Shown piece after piece: positions 10,448-11,353 of a stretch of DNA of 11,353 nucleotides (positions are counted from its first letter, which is position 1; the number at the start of each line of letters is the position of its first letter). Under the pieces are notes generated by a model that saw only the letters and a list, made by a program, of their open reading frames with translations, did no database searches and was not told the origin of the DNA. A program made the position numbers and the translations under genes. Source of the DNA: an uncultured Clostridia bacterium (GTDB taxonomy: Bacteria; Bacillota; Clostridia; Christensenellales; Aristaeellaceae); contig CAMOIA010000024.1 in the NCBI GenBank assembly GCA_946615785.1, forward strand, positions 1-11,353. The letters run 5' to 3'.

Positions 10448-11353
10448 ATGAACAATCGGGAATTAACTCCTCCGCCCTATGACAGGGAGAAAAGGGTTTT
10501 TCTTGGAGAACGCATCTGGCGCTTCATCCGTCCGCTCGCGATCATTCTGTGCGTCATGCTCGCCACCTTCGGCATCGCCATGAGCGTATGGAACCATATC
10601 GAACGCAGCTGGTTTGCGCCGATGGACGAAGCGGACCTGAGCACGGTCGCCTTTCAGGTGAAAAGCGGAGAAAGCCTGACAAAGGTTGCAGAGCACCTTG
10701 CCGAAAGCGGGCTGATTCACAACGCCACCGTCTTTAAGTATTACGCCGATTTTGCCGGCTACAGCCAGAAGATTCAAAGCGGCGATTATGCGCTCTCTAA
10801 GTCCATGCCCATGACGGAAATCGCGAACCAGCTGACGCTGGGCGACGGGAATCCGCTCGTCCGGAACATTACCGTGATTCCCGGATGGACGGTCGAAAAG
10901 ATCGCCGAATACCTGCAGCAGATCGGCCAGATCAGCAGCAGCGCGGAATTTCTGCGCGAATGCCAGACCGGCGAGAACTACACCGCTTATTATTATATCA
11001 GCGATATCGCCCGCACCACAGGCCGCAGGTACATGCTGGAAGGCTATCTGATGCCCGACACATATGAAGTGTACACCAGCGCGACCAGCACGGACATCAT
11101 TCGAAAGCTCCTGAGTCAGACGGAAGCCGTGTTTACGGACAGCGACCATGCTCGCGCCGACGAAATCGGCATGACCATGGACGAAGTGCTTACCCTGGCT
11201 TCCATGATCGAAAAAGAGGCCAAAGAAACGGATTTCAAAAAAGTTTCTGCCGTTTTCCACAATCGCCTTGACATCGGAATGACCCTTGGCAGCGACGCAA
11301 CGGTGAAATATGCTTCCGGCGTGACCAGGCTCAGCCTCAACGGGACCGATCTG
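10448..11353 (+). CDS. mltG: Endolytic murein transglycosylase MltG (3' end outside window)
   Basis: 302 residues are in the window and the frame is still open at the edge, so the last part (probably 50-100 residues) is missing. MltG cuts nascent glycan strands at the outer membrane face and limits their length. It has a cytoplasmic N-tail, one membrane helix (~29-49), a LysM-like segment (~67-135: FQVKSGESLTKVAEHLAESGLI) and the YceG catalytic domain. Conserved blocks are EGYLMPDTYEVY (198-209), LASMIEKEAKE with the catalytic Glu255, and SAVFHNRLDIGMTLGSDATV. The ATG at 10448 has GGAGGG (10439-10444) just upstream. The long antisense frame over this region is a shadow. Confidence 0.95.
   Translation, partial: MNNRELTPPPYDREKRVFLGERIWRFIRPLAIILCVMLATFGIAMSVWNHIERSWFAPMDEADLSTVAFQVKSGESLTKVAEHLAESGLIHNATVFKYYADFAGYSQKIQSGDYALSKSMPMTEIANQLTLGDGNPLVRNITVIPGWTVEKIAEYLQQIGQISSSAEFLRECQTGENYTAYYYISDIARTTGRRYMLEGYLMPDTYEVYTSATSTDIIRKLLSQTEAVFTDSDHARADEIGMTMDEVLTLASMIEKEAKETDFKKVSAVFHNRLDIGMTLGSDATVKYASGVTRLSLNGTDL

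Noticed and set aside
10463..11260. Long open frame (265 codons) on the minus strand
   Set aside because: It is antisense to mltG, whose catalytic and family motifs are intact on the plus strand. The antisense product has biased, non-family composition and no ribosome binding site.

Overview
The window looks like ordinary chromosome from an anaerobic, low-redox Firmicute of the class Clostridia, with moderate GC. The evidence is the gene content: a clostridial-type 2[4Fe-4S] ferredoxin, a two-gene SufC/SufB-like (SmsCB-type) Fe-S assembly pair, a YlbF-family protein next to MltG, an OhrR-type MarR regulator, Gram-positive cell-wall enzymes, strong GGAGG ribosome binding sites and TTGACA/TATAAT-like promoters. 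No rRNA, tRNA, CRISPR array, insertion sequence or phage gene was seen. Both ends cut genes: an AraC-family regulator at the left and mltG at the right.

Layout. 3-548 (+) is the C-terminal part of an AraC-family regulator. It converges, with 8 nt between the stops, on a minus-strand pair: a multi-PG-binding L,D-transpeptidase (3447-1777) followed by a polytopic GT-C-like membrane protein (1744-557). That pair has its own TTGACA promoter, overlapped by an unusual nested dyad, just after the terminator of the next upstream unit. The upstream unit (minus) starts at a near-consensus promoter (7542-7547 / 7519-7524). It encodes a signal-less NlpC/P60 endopeptidase (7489-6161), a secreted or lipid-anchored protein of unknown function (6137-5373), a SufC-like ATPase (5312-4569) and a SufB-like scaffold (4588-3659), and ends at a rho-independent terminator (3593-3619). 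Upstream of it is a monocistronic 57-residue ferredoxin (7855-7682) with a perfect 18-bp terminator stem.

Right half. A GNAT acetyltransferase (8054-8536, +) diverges from the ferredoxin. It converges with zero intergenic bases on a minus-strand oxidative-stress operon whose transcription order is glutathione peroxidase, thioredoxin, OhrR (9892-8537). The GNAT and ohrR stop codons abut in TGATCA, next to an 11-bp GC-rich stem-loop inside the GNAT coding sequence that could serve as a terminator for both. An AT-rich divergent promoter region (9893-10092) separates this operon from ylbF-family (10093-10437) and mltG (10448 to window end).

How the genes fit together. Two themes recur. One is Fe-S and redox physiology: the SmsCB-type pair, ferredoxin, and a gpx-trx-ohrR cassette that joins the peroxidase, its reductant and a hydroperoxide-sensing repressor. 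The other is peptidoglycan metabolism: the L,D-transpeptidase, NlpC/P60 and MltG. Every family here is known. The unusual points are in arrangement and regulation (the self-contained peroxide cassette, the nested dyad at the transpeptidase promoter, the terminator inside convergent coding ends, and the endopeptidase that cannot have a signal peptide). I found no clear sign of a wholly new system.
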